Source of the DNA: Methanohalophilus euhalobius
GTDB lineage: Archaea > Halobacteriota > Methanosarcinia > Methanosarcinales > Methanosarcinaceae
Assembly: GCF_900215215.1 (NCBI RefSeq)
Contig: NZ_OBDR01000004.1
Span: 62,001-126,000 of the forward strand
DNA length: 64,000 nt
Direction: 5' to 3'
Part shown: piece by piece, positions 8,802 through 20,307 of the stretch
Layout of the letters: each line of letters starts with the position of its first letter
Numbering within the stretch: position 1 is the first letter of the stretch
Notes under the pieces: model-generated
Databases searched by the model: none
What the model was told of the DNA's origin: nothing
What the model saw: the letters and a program-made list of their open reading frames with translations, nothing else
Translations under genes and position numbers: made by a program

Positions 8802-10523
8802 TTATTTGGCCGGGATGATGAGGGATCTCTCACCAGAAGGCTCAAACTCACGAAGCGCACCGCGTCCGAACTCCTTCCTTGGCTGGGAGAAGTCGAATGG
8901 GAGCATTTCGTCGGCGAAACAGACCTTGATCAGTGGGTTGAGTGCATATGCATCTCCACGACCGGCGTGTGCTGCGGCTGCGATTGCAGCGTAGCCACCC
9001 TGGTGACCAACGTTCATTGCGTAGTTCGGGTAGTTTGGACCACGGAGTTCGTGGGGCAGACCTTCGTCGGACTGGTAGGAGAATGTGTTGGTTGCACCAC
9101 ACTGGTCCTGCAGGTCATATCCGAAGAATCCGAGACGTCCGTGACCTTCCTTTATAAGGTACATACAGAGATACCATGCGGAGAGACCGGCGTTTGCGTT
9201 ACCGGTTGCAAGGGATCCTGCACTACCGGCGGCTGCGGACAGGACGGTTGCTCTCTGGGATCCACCAAAGTGGTCTTCAAGTGCAACAGGGTATTTCTCG
9301 TAGTTCTCGAGACCGTAGAGTGTGGACTCTGTTGCAATATCCTTGATAACATCCATGCTTGGGGTGACCTTGTTGTCGATACCCTTGTCGGCTGCACCGT
9401 CATACTTGTCGTTGATGTATTCAACGTCATAGTACAGGTTGTCATCCAGAATGTTGTTGGTGTATGCAGCAGTGGAGTACTGGGTGAAACCGACACCACC
9501 GGACATGTAGGATCCGAGCCAGATCTGATCGTAGAGCATACATCCTGCACCGACTACCTCAAGGGTTACATGCGCAGGGTCTTCCGGATCTGTCCGGCTG
9601 GTCTGGACGATGTCTGCAAGGTTACCAAAGGTGACACCACCAGGTTCGTTTGGTGCACGTGCACGTCTTGCTGGGAGCATGTCACCCATGTTAACAACAC
9701 CTGCGTGCTTTGCTGCATAGGAAAGGTCTGCCACAGCTGCTTCACCGGCACACATTCCGTATGCTGCAATGTAAGACATACCGATCTGCATTGCAGTCCA
9801 TCTTGTGGTTTGACCACCGTCTGTTGTTCTGGATACGATGGTTGGGATGTGGGCTGCCTGCCAGGTAGTGTTGCCGATAGAGGATTTGAGCTGTTCTGCC
9901 TGTTCTGCTGGGAACTGTTTGTCGATGTCGATGAGGAATTGGTCATCGATCTCGTCTGCAAGCTCATCGTCACCTGTGAATATTTTCACGTAACAGTCAT
10001 CAACAAGTGCGGGGTGAGTCTCTACCATGTGTTCCTGAACAACTGCACCGCCAGGGAGTGCGTGGTTGAGCACTTCGAGGTAGTGGTTGATTGTTTCAGG
10101 GGTTACCTCAATACCCAGTCTCTTCTCGAGGGTTTCGTGGGCCATATCCATACCGACAATACAGGTTCTGCGTATGTCGTCCCACATCTGCTGCATTGCA
10201 GCATTGTTGACATAGTGAAGGTCATCATTTTCGACCATCATGTCATCATTACCGGAGATGAAGGATGGTGTAAGAGCTCTCTGACCGAGGGGTATACCAC
10301 CGCAGTGCATCATTGGGTTGTAGCCTGCAAGACCCCTCTTTTCTGCAATCTCCTTACCTACTTTCTTCATTTCCAGTTTCCTGGGGTTCTGGTCGACACC
10401 GAGGCGGTAATATGGAATTCTCATATCTGTAATGTCGCCGCCTTCCATCTTGTTGGTGCCGTGCTCCTTTGTGAATTTATTTTCTAAATCTTTCTGGAAC
10501 ATTCTCTTTCTGTCGTCTGCCAT
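8802..10523 (-). CDS. mcrA: Methyl-coenzyme M reductase alpha subunit
   Basis: Catalytic subunit of MCR (alpha2 beta2 gamma2, with coenzyme F430), which forms methane and the CoM-CoB heterodisulfide. The ATG at 10521-10523 (MADDRK) is chosen because AGGAGTGA lies five bases upstream; this gives 573 residues. By alignment with well-studied MCR positions, the F430-ligand Gln is Q163 in [11 protein letters not shown], methyl-His is H273, 5-methyl-Arg is R287 in [14 protein letters not shown], thioglycine is G468 in LGFFG, and methyl-Cys is C475 in DLQDQCGA. Whether each is modified cannot be seen from DNA. It is last in mcrBDCGA. Confidence 0.99.
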   Translation of the reverse strand: MADDRKRMFQKDLENKFTKEHGTNKMEGGDITDMRIPYYRLGVDQNPRKLEMKKVGKEIAEKRGLAGYNPMMHCGGIPLGQRALTPSFISGNDDMMVENDDLHYVNNAAMQQMWDDIRRTCIVGMDMAHETLEKRLGIEVTPETINHYLEVLNHALPGGAVVQEHMVETHPALVDDCYVKIFTGDDELADEIDDQFLIDIDKQFPAEQAEQLKSSIGNTTWQAAHIPTIVSRTTDGGQTTRWTAMQIGMSYIAAYGMCAGEAAVADLSYAAKHAGVVNMGDMLPARRARAPNEPGGVTFGNLADIVQTSRTDPEDPAHVTLEVVGAGCMLYDQIWLGSYMSGGVGFTQYSTAAYTNNILDDNLYYDVEYINDKYDGAADKGIDNKVTPSMDVIKDIATESTLYGLENYEKYPVALEDHFGGSQRATVLSAAAGSAGSLATGNANAGLSAWYLCMYLIKEGHGRLGFFGYDLQDQCGATNTFSYQSDEGLPHELRGPNYPNYAMNVGHQGGYAAIAAAAHAGRGDAYALNPLIKVCFADEMLPFDFSQPRKEFGRGALREFEPSGERSLIIPAK

Positions 10524-10528
10524 TTTAC

Positions 10529-11284
10529 TCACTCCTGTACAGCTGGCTTGTATCCATACGTGGTTCTCTGTTCAAAGATCCTGTGTACCCATTCGAGGAC
10601 TTCCTTGTCCTCCCTGTATGGGACGTTGTCTACACGGTAGATTGTGGTCCTTTTTGCAGCTTCTTCGTCGGACATTGGTTTTCCGAGATCGACCTTCTTG
10701 TCTATTGGTCTTCCTACCAGGTCCTTCTGGACGATGATGGTTCCGTTTTCCAGACGTACTCTTTCGAGCATGTCAAACATTACACCATCTTCCTGAAGGC
10801 GGAGGGAGTGACCGTGTACACTGGCACCACGAAGGCATGCAAGTGCAGGGCAGGTCATTTCGGTTTCAAGCTGGAATTTTGCAAGTTCTTCCATGTCCCT
10901 TTCACGGGCTTCAACGACCTGACGGCCGGAAAGTGTACCCGGGTCTACGCCTCTGAAGTTAATTGCAGCGTTGTAGGACCTGAAGTATGGGGTGGAAGGT
11001 GCATTGTACATTGAATCTACAAACTGTACGTATCTGATCCTGTCACCTGCTTTTGCACCATCTGTAGGTTCTACCATTTCGCGGATGGAACATTCTGGTT
11101 CGCCCATTTCCGCCAGTGGTGGGTGGGTGCTTGGGTAATCTGTACCGGGAACACGGTGTCCGAGAATAATGGTTAAGTCATCATCAGAGATTTCCCTGAG
11201 TTTTTCGACTTTACCGGACATGTGTTTCCTTCTATTTTCCGCAACACTTGTTGCTCCGGGATAAAACTGTGCTTCATATGCCAT
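10529..11284 (-). CDS. mcrG: Methyl-coenzyme M reductase gamma subunit
   Basis: Gamma subunit of MCR. The ATG at 11282-11284 begins [18 protein letters not shown], the usual family N terminus, with AGGAGTG upstream, giving 251 residues; an upstream extension of eight residues is unlikely. Family blocks visible are [40 protein letters not shown] and [18 protein letters not shown]. Its stop codon lies inside the Shine-Dalgarno region of mcrA, which implies coupled translation. Confidence 0.99.
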   Translation of the reverse strand: MAYEAQFYPGATSVAENRRKHMSGKVEKLREISDDDLTIILGHRVPGTDYPSTHPPLAEMGEPECSIREMVEPTDGAKAGDRIRYVQFVDSMYNAPSTPYFRSYNAAINFRGVDPGTLSGRQVVEARERDMEELAKFQLETEMTCPALACLRGASVHGHSLRLQEDGVMFDMLERVRLENGTIIVQKDLVGRPIDKKVDLGKPMSDEEAAKRTTIYRVDNVPYREDKEVLEWVHRIFEQRTTYGYKPAVQE

Positions 11285-11288
11285 ATGA

Positions 11289-11909
11289 TTACACTCCTTT
11301 GTTATCAATTGATTTCATTGTGGATTTCACTGCTTTGACGAGTTCGTTTAACTTGTCTCTTGGACAAGTTTCTCCTCGCGTCACTCCAGTCACAATCTCC
11401 ATCACTTTTCCCTTTGTCTGGATGTTTTTATCTTGAGGTTTTACCAATCTAGTATGGATACCGGCCTTTGCAAAATCTTCAAAGTCCACGATTGTCTGAC
11501 AGACAACCACTGCCGGCACTTCTGCATAGACCAATATTTCCCTTACTTTCCTGACAACGTGATCACGAATGTTTCCTGTATGAATGACTGCCATCTTGTG
11601 CCTGTTTATCTGTTTGATCTCCTCCGGGTTGATACCGAAGGAACCAGATTTCATCTGTTTATCGGGTTCTCCTGATCCCGAATTGAGCACAAGCACACTT
11701 ACCTGTATATCTTCTTTGCGCATTCCGTAAGTCAGTTCACAAACAGGCTTGGTGATATGGCGTCTTCCGGGACTCATAGCAACTGCGACTACGTCGGTTC
11801 TGCCGGCTTCGGAGAGTGTGCCTCTCTGGGCAAGTCCGCCTCCTTTGCCAAGGCCCATTCCGTGTCTGCAATCTACAACCTGAGTTTCCCGGTCAAACAT
11901 CTGAATCAT
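11289..11909 (-). CDS. mcrC: Methyl-coenzyme M reductase operon protein C
   Basis: McrC is an accessory protein linked in other methanogens to the ATP-dependent activation complex of MCR. The 206-residue protein contains MFDRETQVVDCRHGMGLGKG and GLAQRGTLSE at the N terminus, both typical. The ATG at 11907-11909 overlaps the mcrD stop (ATGA); an ATG three codons in (11898-11900) matches the family start better. It lies between mcrD and mcrG as in most Methanosarcinales. Confidence 0.95.
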   Translation of the reverse strand: MIQMFDRETQVVDCRHGMGLGKGGGLAQRGTLSEAGRTDVVAVAMSPGRRHITKPVCELTYGMRKEDIQVSVLVLNSGSGEPDKQMKSGSFGINPEEIKQINRHKMAVIHTGNIRDHVVRKVREILVYAEVPAVVVCQTIVDFEDFAKAGIHTRLVKPQDKNIQTKGKVMEIVTGVTRGETCPRDKLNELVKAVKSTMKSIDNKGV

Positions 11910-12400
11910 TCCTTTTCATTTGTTCTCAGGAAGTTCACCTGTGATTCGACCTTGCTTTTCGGGTCATAAAGACCGTATAAGGCAGGATCGGCTTTAGGGC
12001 CTCTTTTTGCATAATCTGAAACTGTTTGCCTTGTCTGGATGAAACGTCCTTCTCTAATGTCAAAACCGCAGGGAAGTGTGTCTTCACAAATCACATTTAT
12101 TTCTTCCATGACTTCCTTTTCGGCAAGTTCCAGTGTAATTCTCCCTACAAGTATTTCCAGGCCCATTTCGGTCTCACCAAAATGTACATTTGTCCTTAAT
12201 GGATGATGTACGGGTGTTCCGACAGCAGGTCCGAATGGTACTTTTGTAGGTAGGCGCGGCCCCTGTATGAATGCCCTTAGTATACCTTCCAGACTGCAAA
12301 TTTTATTGAGCAGCCTCTCTACGGTATCGGGTTTAATCATACGCTTTGGGAATATCTCGATCTGTATGGGTTTTTTTGTGTCTGAAGCAGAAGTTTCCAT
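11906..12400 (-). CDS. mcrD: Methyl-coenzyme M reductase operon protein D
   Basis: Small conserved protein of the mcr operon, thought to help MCR assembly but not part of the purified enzyme. The ATG at 12398-12400 (METSASDTKK) is chosen because GAAGGT lies about seven bases before it; a TTG five codons upstream would add MKVPI. The protein then has 164 residues. Recognisable blocks are IEIFPKRMIKPDTVERLLN, GPRLPTKVPFGPAVGTPVHH and LPCGFDIREGRFIQTRQTV. Its stop overlaps the start of mcrC. Confidence 0.95.
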   Translation of the reverse strand: METSASDTKKPIQIEIFPKRMIKPDTVERLLNKICSLEGILRAFIQGPRLPTKVPFGPAVGTPVHHPLRTNVHFGETEMGLEILVGRITLELAEKEVMEEINVICEDTLPCGFDIREGRFIQTRQTVSDYAKRGPKADPALYGLYDPKSKVESQVNFLRTNEKE

Positions 12401-12429
12401 TATTGGTACCTTCAATCTTTGTGACTCAT

Positions 12430-13734
12430 TTAGAGTGATTCAGCGACTGCTTTTATTGGTTCTCTGAATTCTTTGATTGAACCAAATACGTCACCGATGA
12501 GGCCGGATGTCTTCTCTATGGAGAACATCTGGGTACCTGCATCAAGGGATACACCAGCGGATACACATGGAATTGCGAATCCTCTTGAGTGTCTGGTTAC
12601 AATGTGGTTACCATTGAATACACCGGGACCACCGCCGCCATAGATAGAGTGGCTGAAGAAAGAGAATCCGACAGCAGTACCCTGTGCCCTACCCATATCA
12701 CAGCCAGGCAGGCCAGTTTCTTTCTCGATGATATCGTTGTAATACAGAATTGTGGATGATACATTCTGGGCAGCCCTGCCTGCACCACAGTTTACCATTG
12801 TAGCGGCAAGCTGGCCGGCTGCAGCGTATGCATTCCACATGGATACATCGTTTGCCTTGTAGAAGTTGTAACCTGAAGGAGCAGTGTTGTCGACTTCGAT
12901 TACATTGTCCTCAATTGCTCTTTCAACAACAGACTGTACTACGGTACCGACGGTTCCGTCTTTGCCATTGTCTTTTACAAGATCATATACTACGTTGTTG
13001 GCGTTAAGGCCCTGGCATGCAAATCCCAGAAGTTGATGTCTCTCGAACTCTCCGACTGCATTACCCATTTCGAACATACCTGCCTGTTCAAAGATGGAAG
13101 ACAGTGCGGCTGCATTCATTGCTTTTTTCTCTGTAATTGCAGCAATGTGGTTGGTCATGATGTTCCTCAGGGAGTATCCCAGACCTTCGTTCTTCTGTGG
13201 GATGTTCAGGATTGAAGCGATGTTTCCACCGGCCATATCCATTGTCTGTGGGTAGTTGCCCCAAACGGCTCCTTTGACCACAGGTGCGTTGAACATGTCA
13301 ATGTTGAACATGTCAACAATGGTCTGGACGGTTGCTGCTGCACTTACGGTAAGTGCGGAAGAGTAATCAGCACCGGCGGTGAGCCTTGCGGTTGGAAGCT
13401 GAACAAGAAGATGCTTGCCGCCACCGAGAGTCTCGATGTTTGTGTCGTCGTCACCGTCTATCTGTACAAGTTCCTTTACGGAATCTGCAATTGCGCCAGC
13501 ATTTTCGACAATATCGAGTTCCATTTCACGTCCCGGCATGTGGCGAGCCTTTCCGCCCATCTTACCGGTTGCGAGAGATTTTTGAATACCTCCCAGGTTG
13601 ACTGCTACAGTCCTCTTTGTGTCTCCGATGATACGCTGAATTGCTGCGTTCCTTGTAGGAGCGAGCTCTTCAATTGCAACGCCGCTTTCTAAGAGTTTTC
13701 CTCTGTCGTCGTAGATGTCTATTTTGTCAGACAC
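12430..13734 (-). CDS. mcrB: Methyl-coenzyme M reductase beta subunit
   Basis: Beta subunit of MCR and first gene of the operon. The start is a GTG at 13732-13734 with a near-perfect AAAGGAGG Shine-Dalgarno, giving 434 residues. The active-site aromatics equivalent to Phe361 and Tyr367 of the M. marburgensis enzyme are F359 and Y365 in [17 protein letters not shown] local repeat gives [11 protein letters not shown] (residues 141-151), produced by two copies of TTGAACATGTCAA around 13290-13317 in the plus strand; it does not disrupt the fold motifs. A 29-base gap leads to mcrD. Confidence 0.99.
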   Translation of the reverse strand: MSDKIDIYDDRGKLLESGVAIEELAPTRNAAIQRIIGDTKRTVAVNLGGIQKSLATGKMGGKARHMPGREMELDIVENAGAIADSVKELVQIDGDDDTNIETLGGGKHLLVQLPTARLTAGADYSSALTVSAAATVQTIVDMFNIDMFNAPVVKGAVWGNYPQTMDMAGGNIASILNIPQKNEGLGYSLRNIMTNHIAAITEKKAMNAAALSSIFEQAGMFEMGNAVGEFERHQLLGFACQGLNANNVVYDLVKDNGKDGTVGTVVQSVVERAIEDNVIEVDNTAPSGYNFYKANDVSMWNAYAAAGQLAATMVNCGAGRAAQNVSSTILYYNDIIEKETGLPGCDMGRAQGTAVGFSFFSHSIYGGGGPGVFNGNHIVTRHSRGFAIPCVSAGVSLDAGTQMFSIEKTSGLIGDVFGSIKEFREPIKAVAESL

Positions 13735-13954
13735 GTATTTTCCTCCTTTAAGTTTTTTAATGGAAAGAAAATCCCCATTTGGAAAGCAACCACGCTTGAG
13801 CGAGGATATGCTCTAAGCACTTTCGGGGTGAGAATGCCTTCCAGTCGGTTTTCTTCAATTTATTCATGTCAGCAATGGAGTTTTTGCCTTTAAAACTTTT
13901 GCATTCGTTTTTTGGCTAGACAGAATATACAATAATTATTCATGATATATATTC
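13735..13954 (-). promoter_or_regulatory. mcr promoter and long 5' leader
   Basis: On the minus strand, GAATATATATC at 13944-13954, preceded by a CCCAATT element, is a strong TATA/BRE candidate. Transcription would start near 13923, leaving about 190 untranslated bases before the mcrB GTG. A second weaker TATA (TGTATATTC, about 13922-13931) is closer. The leader ends in AAAGGAGG. No convincing long hairpin was found by eye, but the length suggests post-transcriptional control or stability. Confidence 0.55.
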
Positions 13955-14023
13955 AATTGGGTTTGAGTATTTACTTAATTAACCACAAAGATTTAGTAAT
14001 ATCTTTTTCTACCACTTGGTCAC

Positions 14024-15256
14024 ATGGAGATAGTTGCTGATATCGGAGGCAGTCCGGGAACTGATTGCCGCGGGTTTTGCTCATATTGTTACTTTAAGAA
14101 GGTACAGGAAGTACCACCTTTTGGTTGCAAGCACTGTTTTCCTTTTGCAAAGGGATGTGATTACTGTACACGTAGTATAAGGGAATCCTATCCCGGCTTT
14201 AAACCTCTGCAGATTGTAATGAGGGATGTATCCCAGAATTTACGTTTTTCATCTTCTGAACCGGATAAATTTACCATCAGTGGGGGTGGGGATATCAGCT
14301 GCTACCCCGCGCTCAAGGAACTTGTCAGTTCACTTTCTCGTTTTGGAAAGCCCATTCATCTGGGATACACAAGCGGAAAAGGCTTTGATGATCCCGATGA
14401 CGCTTCCTTTTACATTGAAAACAGTGTCAGTGAGGTTTCTTTTACGGTTTTTGCCACCGACCCTCAACTCAGGGCCAAGTACATGAATGACCCTGAGCCA
14501 GAAGTTTCAATTGAAATTCTTCGCCGCTTCTGTGGAGAATGTGATGTATATGCCGCTATCGTCCTGATTCCCGGTGTAAATGATGGTAATATCCTGGAAG
14601 AAACCCTTTCAGATCTTCAGGAAATGGGTGCAAGGGGAGCAATACTGATGCGTTTTGCCAACAGTTGTGAAGAAGGTTTGATTCTGCGCAATTCCCCTGT
14701 CCTGGAGGGCATCACTACACATTCAATAGAGGAATTTGAGACGATAGTAAGAAATGCGGCAGACAAATTTGATCTGCGTATCACCGGTACACCTCTTGAA
14801 GATCCTCTTATAGGTTGTCCTTTTGCTATAAGAATGGACAAAGCAGCACTGTCCAAACTCCCGGAAGTTACAAAGACCGCGACTATTGTTACCAGTAAAG
14901 CTGCCCAGCCGAGATTACAGGAAGTTTTCGAGGCTCTGAATGCACCTGTCAATGTTGTGGCGGCAGGCAAAGATATTGGATGCCTTATCACAATTGAGGA
15001 TTTCCAGGCACTTGACCTGTCGCAGATAAAAGAAACTGTAATGATTCCAGGGCGCACGCTTGCTCATGATCCTGAGATAAAATCGATCCTTTCAAATGAC
15101 GGTGTGGAGAGATTTATCAGACGAGGTCCGGACCAGCTCACCTATGACGGCGAAATGTCCATTGGTCTGGATAGGGAAGAAGTTCTTTCTTTTGAAATCG
15201 AGAATCTCACCGAGCTTATCCAGCACATAAACGTAGTTGGACTTCCTGTGCAATAA
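14024..15256 (+). CDS. mmp10: McrA arginine C-methyltransferase (methanogenesis marker 10)
   Basis: Cobalamin-dependent radical-SAM enzyme that makes 5-methylarginine in McrA. The 410-residue protein has the radical-SAM cluster CX3CX2C at Cys15, Cys19 and Cys22 (CRGFCSYC), followed by four further cysteines (35, 38, 45, 48) in the pattern known to bind an extra metal in this family. GGGDISCYP and [11 protein letters not shown] match radical-SAM core blocks. It is divergent from mcrBDCGA across 289 bases, so enzyme and substrate genes share a regulatory region. Its stop abuts the polC stop directly. The McrA target Arg (R287) is conserved in this window. Confidence 0.95.
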   Translation: MEIVADIGGSPGTDCRGFCSYCYFKKVQEVPPFGCKHCFPFAKGCDYCTRSIRESYPGFKPLQIVMRDVSQNLRFSSSEPDKFTISGGGDISCYPALKELVSSLSRFGKPIHLGYTSGKGFDDPDDASFYIENSVSEVSFTVFATDPQLRAKYMNDPEPEVSIEILRRFCGECDVYAAIVLIPGVNDGNILEETLSDLQEMGARGAILMRFANSCEEGLILRNSPVLEGITTHSIEEFETIVRNAADKFDLRITGTPLEDPLIGCPFAIRMDKAALSKLPEVTKTATIVTSKAAQPRLQEVFEALNAPVNVVAAGKDIGCLITIEDFQALDLSQIKETVMIPGRTLAHDPEIKSILSNDGVERFIRRGPDQLTYDGEMSIGLDREEVLSFEIENLTELIQHINVVGLPVQ

Positions 15257-18200
15257 TTACATATAATCAGCAAGTCCCATCTGTTTTGATTTATCGTTCT
15301 TAAACAAAGATTCGATATCGTATCCGATAAGTTCGATGCGCTGCTGAGTATAACTTGAAACATTATACTTTTTTGCAACCTTCAGTGACACTTCAAGATA
15401 TTTCTTGACCGCTCCTTCATGAACAGTCAGTATGACTCTCCCGCCACAATGCGGGCATGTACCAGTAAGCGGTGCCCTTCGGAATTTTCCGCCACATTTG
15501 ACACACCGCATCCCCTGCCTGGAAAATGCCCTGAGGTTGCCAAAAAGATCGGGGAGGAAGTGCGATACAAGAACCCTTTCAGCCACATCTGCCACATCAA
15601 CTGCACGTATTTTTTCCGCCAGGGAGAGTTGGGCATCCATTTTTTCCACCATCGAACCCAGCGTCTTGTATGCACTTTTGACCGGCCCTGCGGCAATATC
15701 CGAAGTATCGTGTGTAAACATGAATCCGTCAAACTGTGCCGGGGTTCCTAACCTGCTGCTGACCAGGTCCATGGTTTCTTCCAGTTCCTTGGGATTTGTA
15801 TAATTCAAGGTAGTCTCATAAAATTCCAGGGGATAAGAGGAACAAACATCAATATTGTGTGCTTCCTTATCGACTTCACTGGGATCTATCCTGGTTGTAA
15901 GCACAAGGGGGGCATCCATCTTTCCTCCTCTTTTATCAGGCAGGTATTCATGTGAAAAGTTAATCAGGCCGTCCATAAGCAACATCACACAATCCTCATC
16001 ACCATCGCAATTACGCCGTTTTGCTGCATGGAAGAAAGGATGTGCATATCCTACAGATGATTTTGTGAATCCTACCAATCTGCCCAGGACTCCCGCTGAT
16101 GTGTGTGGAGCCAAACCGATTAGCATCACCCCTATAATGTCCTCTATAGTTTCTGCTTTGTAATAGGGTTCAAGTCCGTAATACTTCACCAGCAGGTCAT
16201 CAATGTATTTTGTAGTTTGAAGTATGTACTCTGCCGCACCCCGGGACACTACCAAATCCTGTACTTTAAGGGTTACAACCTGGTCATCCCTCTCCAGTTT
16301 ATTGCCGTGAATATCTGTTTCATATCCCATTTCAAGAAGTTTTTCAGCTGTGGTTCCCAGTTCATCGGCCCGGATATGTGTCAGGGGAAGGTCGGACATG
16401 TCGTATCTGACAGTTCCGTCCTTGAATGTGAAAAGGTCATGTTTTGCCCGAAGGATTCCTTTTTCAAGAGGCTCAGGGGTCATGTGCTTTGACATCATCC
16501 TTTTTACCCCTTTGAAGGATTCCAGTTTATTTCGTTCTCCTAGCCTCTCAAATGCCCTATCGTATACCGTTTTGAAATTTATGTTGTGTGCGGTTACACA
16601 GGATGTGGCGGCCTTACATTTTGGACAGATGTCCTTATTGACAGCCCTGCCACAACGGGGGCAGAAAAGTTTTGGGATTGTATGGGTGCCACACTCACAT
16701 CTGAATTCATGGGTTTCCATTCCACAGGATGGACAAATACGGTTTCCTATCTCTATTTTTATTTCGCCCACTTTGCTGTTGTTGTTGGCTTTATAGGATG
16801 CGGCACTTGAGAGCATGCGGGTGTTTCCACCGCTTTCCCCTATCGGAAACAATACATGCGGGGCAGGGGACATCTTACGCCGATTAGCTTTTTCGGGTCT
16901 TCCCATCCTTGCCCCAATGCGCATTGGTGCTTTCTCTCTGACAGTCCACCCTGAGAGTCTAATAACACATCCAAGGATATCTTCACAAGGCAATTCTTCC
17001 CACTGTTTTTTCAGATCCTCTCCAAGTCCGAGACAATTTATAAAAGGCAAAGGATTGTCGATTGCAATTTTGCTATCATAAATCCGGTGTAATACGAGAA
17101 GTTTTTCCAGGATCGTTTTTATTCCCTGCTCCTTTGCTTTTCCTTCAGGTAGTAACAGTCGATTTCCCTGGTCTTCTTTTATGCCATTTTTAGCAATGAA
17201 GTCCGCAAGTTTTACAAATTCCTCTCTTTCAATGTCATGCCAGGTATAGGTATAATCCGGATGTAGGGGAAGATTGTAATTATTGCAAATATCCATTACT
17301 TCATGCTGGTTTGGATTTTCAGGAGCAATCCGGCCAGTTTTTTTTAAGTATTCCTGTGCCCACCATTCCACACAGTAAGATGCAGGTATTAGTGGATGAT
17401 TATTTTCCAGGAAATCCCCGTAATTGATAAGTATTTCACCAATGTCTATGATGGTTTCCACCTGTGAATGTAACTCGATTGCAGTTTTTTCATCATCTAT
17501 CCGAAGCACATCTCCGTTGTAGAGACGCACGGTCGGCCCTTCGATGGAATCCACAGGTGCCATTCCGGCAGCTTTTCCGGGTCTTTCTATTTTCAGCTGG
17601 GTACCGGCAACAATGAAATTATCCATTATGACCATGCCTGCGGGATTTATGCCGGATGCCGCAAATGATGTGTTGCGTGACCTGCCATAGCGCAACCTGA
17701 ATCCACCAGGCCTGGATGGGTGGGAAAATACAGGTCTGCCTGCAATGAGGTCCCGCATATATTTATCCTTGGGCTTGACCTTGGTTTTCTCATCTTTATC
17801 TTCCTCATCTGAACTCCCTCCGGAAATGAACGTATCCAGCCATTCCCATCCGTCTATTTTGAGTTTGTTCACATGTTTTTGTACTTTTGGAGCTTTTAGG
17901 GCCAACCCCTCGGCAAGTACGAGTGCCATCCCACCGCGAACCCTGTTCGTTTCGATCCTGTCAAGGTTTCTGTAACCTTCAACTTCTTCCTGTTCAGTGG
18001 GCTCTCCATCTATGCAAATCGGACAATTATCAACGATAAGACGTATCTCATCTTCCGAGGGCATGTACTGGAGGGTGGCAATTTGTCTGTATAGCAATAT
18101 TTCTTCGACATATCTCTCCACTTCCTCCTTGCGTGGCTTGTACCTGTCAACACCGATTCCTCTTCTTACATAATCTCCCACAAGTACAGAAAGGGCCTGT

Positions 18201-18664
18201 GCCGTACCACCGGCACTGCGTATAGGTCCTGCGTAGTATATCTTGATGTATTCTGTACCATCATCATTTTTGCCCAGGTCGACCCTGTCGATCCCCTCAA
18301 TTGGTGCGGCAACTACGCCTTCGGTAAGCATTGCAATCGCCACTCGGATGGCGCTCTCTATTGCCTCACGTTTTGTATCAAAATTTCCCACATTGCCGGC
18401 AGCGATATCTTTTCCAAGTGCCAGGGCTGCTTCTTCCCGTGAAAGATCGGTTTCCAGTTCCCGGATACGCCCGGCTACACCTTCAACCCCTATGAGATTT
18501 TCTACCCGGTCTGCAAGATCTTTTGCCAGGGGGATTTCTGTTTCGGGTTTTGGATCCTTTCCCTGTGAACGTGCCCTGTTTGCTATTTCAATTTCATTGT
18601 GCAGCACTCCTTCCATCAGGTCGAAGTATTTCTGCATGGTTTCGCTTACTACAATGTCTCCCAT
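15257..18664 (-). CDS. polC: DNA polymerase D large (catalytic) subunit DP2
   Basis: Catalytic subunit of the archaeal replicative family-D polymerase. The 1135-residue protein has the catalytic acidic motif NCDGDED with D887, D889 and D891. A zinc-binding segment ([16 protein letters not shown], then [16 protein letters not shown]) lies near residues 640-690, and a C-terminal zinc module ([20 protein letters not shown]) near 1060-1080. The last residues, QMGLADYM, resemble a PCNA-interacting peptide. Length and continuity show no intein. The small subunit DP1 is not in this window. An AAAGGC element lies upstream of the ATG. The gene starts 60 bases downstream of the AAA ATPase gene. Confidence 0.96.
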   Translation of the reverse strand: MGDIVVSETMQKYFDLMEGVLHNEIEIANRARSQGKDPKPETEIPLAKDLADRVENLIGVEGVAGRIRELETDLSREEAALALGKDIAAGNVGNFDTKREAIESAIRVAIAMLTEGVVAAPIEGIDRVDLGKNDDGTEYIKIYYAGPIRSAGGTAQALSVLVGDYVRRGIGVDRYKPRKEEVERYVEEILLYRQIATLQYMPSEDEIRLIVDNCPICIDGEPTEQEEVEGYRNLDRIETNRVRGGMALVLAEGLALKAPKVQKHVNKLKIDGWEWLDTFISGGSSDEEDKDEKTKVKPKDKYMRDLIAGRPVFSHPSRPGGFRLRYGRSRNTSFAASGINPAGMVIMDNFIVAGTQLKIERPGKAAGMAPVDSIEGPTVRLYNGDVLRIDDEKTAIELHSQVETIIDIGEILINYGDFLENNHPLIPASYCVEWWAQEYLKKTGRIAPENPNQHEVMDICNNYNLPLHPDYTYTWHDIEREEFVKLADFIAKNGIKEDQGNRLLLPEGKAKEQGIKTILEKLLVLHRIYDSKIAIDNPLPFINCLGLGEDLKKQWEELPCEDILGCVIRLSGWTVREKAPMRIGARMGRPEKANRRKMSPAPHVLFPIGESGGNTRMLSSAASYKANNNSKVGEIKIEIGNRICPSCGMETHEFRCECGTHTIPKLFCPRCGRAVNKDICPKCKAATSCVTAHNINFKTVYDRAFERLGERNKLESFKGVKRMMSKHMTPEPLEKGILRAKHDLFTFKDGTVRYDMSDLPLTHIRADELGTTAEKLLEMGYETDIHGNKLERDDQVVTLKVQDLVVSRGAAEYILQTTKYIDDLLVKYYGLEPYYKAETIEDIIGVMLIGLAPHTSAGVLGRLVGFTKSSVGYAHPFFHAAKRRNCDGDEDCVMLLMDGLINFSHEYLPDKRGGKMDAPLVLTTRIDPSEVDKEAHNIDVCSSYPLEFYETTLNYTNPKELEETMDLVSSRLGTPAQFDGFMFTHDTSDIAAGPVKSAYKTLGSMVEKMDAQLSLAEKIRAVDVADVAERVLVSHFLPDLFGNLRAFSRQGMRCVKCGGKFRRAPLTGTCPHCGGRVILTVHEGAVKKYLEVSLKVAKKYNVSSYTQQRIELIGYDIESLFKNDKSKQMGLADYM

Positions 18665-18724
18665 TATGATCTGCCTTTCACAATCAATATGTGGTATAGT
18701 AAAAAAAGTCTGCCATAGGAAAAT

Positions 18725-20146
18725 TCAGGCATACATACCTGCCGCCTCAGGGGACATGACAAGTGTATTGATCTCTTTTTTGTATTTTTCAATGCTTTTG
18801 AGGACATCATCGGTGGTCAGGGTTTCGGTTTCTATATTTATTAAGTCCGAGCGGGTTATGACATCAGGCATCTGTTTGCGCAATTTGACGATTTTGTTAA
18901 ACACGCAGGCATTTACTATCCCTTTAACGTCAGCACCGGTTAGTCCTTTGCTGGCCTTTGCCAGCTTCTCATAATCCATTCCTTCCTCCAGGTTGCGTCC
19001 ACTTAGGTGTATATGATAGATATCCTGTAGGGCCTTTTCATCAGGGAGGGGCACCTCCATTTTCAAATCAAATCTTCCTGGGCGCAGGAATGCCGGATCG
19101 ATATGGTTGGGACGGTTTGTAGCACCCATTATGATCACTCCCTTTGTACTTTCGATCCCATCCATTTCCTGCAAAAGAAGGGATACTATCCTTACTGTAA
19201 CCTCATGTGAAGTGTCTCTCTGGGGCATTAATGCATCAATTTCATCAATAAAAATTACCGAAGGGCTGCTAACCTTTGCTTTTTCGAAAAGGGCATTCAA
19301 GTTTTTCTCTGATTCTCCGTACCATTTGGAAAGTATATCTGAACCATTTATGGAATAGAAGTTTGCATCGAGTTCTTTTGCAGCAGCCTTTGAGAGCATG
19401 GTCTTCCCGGTGCCAGGCGGGCCATATAACAGAATCCCACGAGGTAGTTCTGCCCTGTAAACCTCATATATTTTAGGAAAACGTATTCCCAGGTCGATTA
19501 GCATGAGTTGCTCTTTTGCTTCCTTGCATCCTCCTACATCTTCAAAATCAATATCCAAAAATTCACGGGGTATGACTTCGAATTCCCCTTCTTCCTCTGT
19601 TTTTTCTCCTTCCCTTTCTTCAAAAGAATGGGGTTTATATTCGGGTTCTCTTTGGGGCATTGGCACAAGGGATAGATCACTTTCTCCCTCGCCTGCTTCA
19701 TATCCACAGTTTACAAGTATTTCGAGTATTTCCAGGAAAACGGGAATGTTTTCTTTTAATTCGGCAGGGTCCAGAATCGAGGTTGAGGATATTTTGAATG
19801 TCTTTTTGGTATAACTGAGTATGTAGAGATTTTTGTTTTCCGTGTTGAATATGCGTAAACTTCTTTTTGTGCCTTCGATTGAATATTTATCTCCCGGAAG
19901 TTTTCTTTTTAATAATTCGATGATTTTTTCAGCACTTGCTTGCTCCCCGAGCACAATTCTTCCGTATATATCATAAAGCTCATCGTTGAAGGAATGTGGA
20001 GACACAAGGACAGCTGAAATTTCATAAATCTCATCCCTTGTATGCAGGGGAGAAAGTAATGAAACAACACTTTCTTCGTTGATTGAGAAAAATAGGTTAT
20101 TATAATCCTTCATGTTCAGGACATCACTGTTTATCTTAAAAGGCAT
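18725..20146 (-). CDS. Single-domain AAA ATPase, proteasome-regulatory type
   Basis: The 473-residue protein has an unrecognised N-terminal domain (about 1-160), an acidic linker (about 165-195, many Glu), then one AAA domain. The Walker A GPPGTGKT is at about 239-246, Walker B is [10 protein letters not shown], and the second region of homology is [19 protein letters not shown] with its arginine finger. The C terminus is Met-Tyr-Ala, which fits the HbYX pattern used to dock on the 20S proteasome. It lacks the N-terminal coiled coil of PAN and the second ATPase domain of Cdc48. It could belong to the AMA-type or a related methanogen AAA family; family assignment is uncertain. Confidence 0.8.
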   Translation of the reverse strand: MPFKINSDVLNMKDYNNLFFSINEESVVSLLSPLHTRDEIYEISAVLVSPHSFNDELYDIYGRIVLGEQASAEKIIELLKRKLPGDKYSIEGTKRSLRIFNTENKNLYILSYTKKTFKISSTSILDPAELKENIPVFLEILEILVNCGYEAGEGESDLSLVPMPQREPEYKPHSFEEREGEKTEEEGEFEVIPREFLDIDFEDVGGCKEAKEQLMLIDLGIRFPKIYEVYRAELPRGILLYGPPGTGKTMLSKAAAKELDANFYSINGSDILSKWYGESEKNLNALFEKAKVSSPSVIFIDEIDALMPQRDTSHEVTVRIVSLLLQEMDGIESTKGVIIMGATNRPNHIDPAFLRPGRFDLKMEVPLPDEKALQDIYHIHLSGRNLEEGMDYEKLAKASKGLTGADVKGIVNACVFNKIVKLRKQMPDVITRSDLINIETETLTTDDVLKSIEKYKKEINTLVMSPEAAGMYA

Positions 20147-20307
20147 ATTTCAAAGTTTGATTTCCGTATTTTAAAAAGGTTGCGCCATTTAGATGGTGGT
20201 TTTTCTGATGGTGTTTTATGAATTGAGAGGCCTTTTCCTCATTTAGCAGTAAATATAACTAATATTAAACTCAAATTTATATTGATGTTTATTGAGAGGT
20301 GACTACT

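Noticed and set aside
8796-10487. 563-codon open frame on the plus strand
   Set aside because: It is antisense to mcrA, very rich in Cys and Val, and lacks family motifs; mcrA accounts for the region.
13290-13317. Repeated TTGAACATGTCAA within mcrB
   Set aside because: It encodes [10 protein letters not shown] in frame within a conserved region; I see it as a local coding repeat, not a mobile element.
15257-18664. Intein in PolD large subunit
   Set aside because: Length and continuous motifs show no insertion; the mcm gene is likewise uninterrupted.
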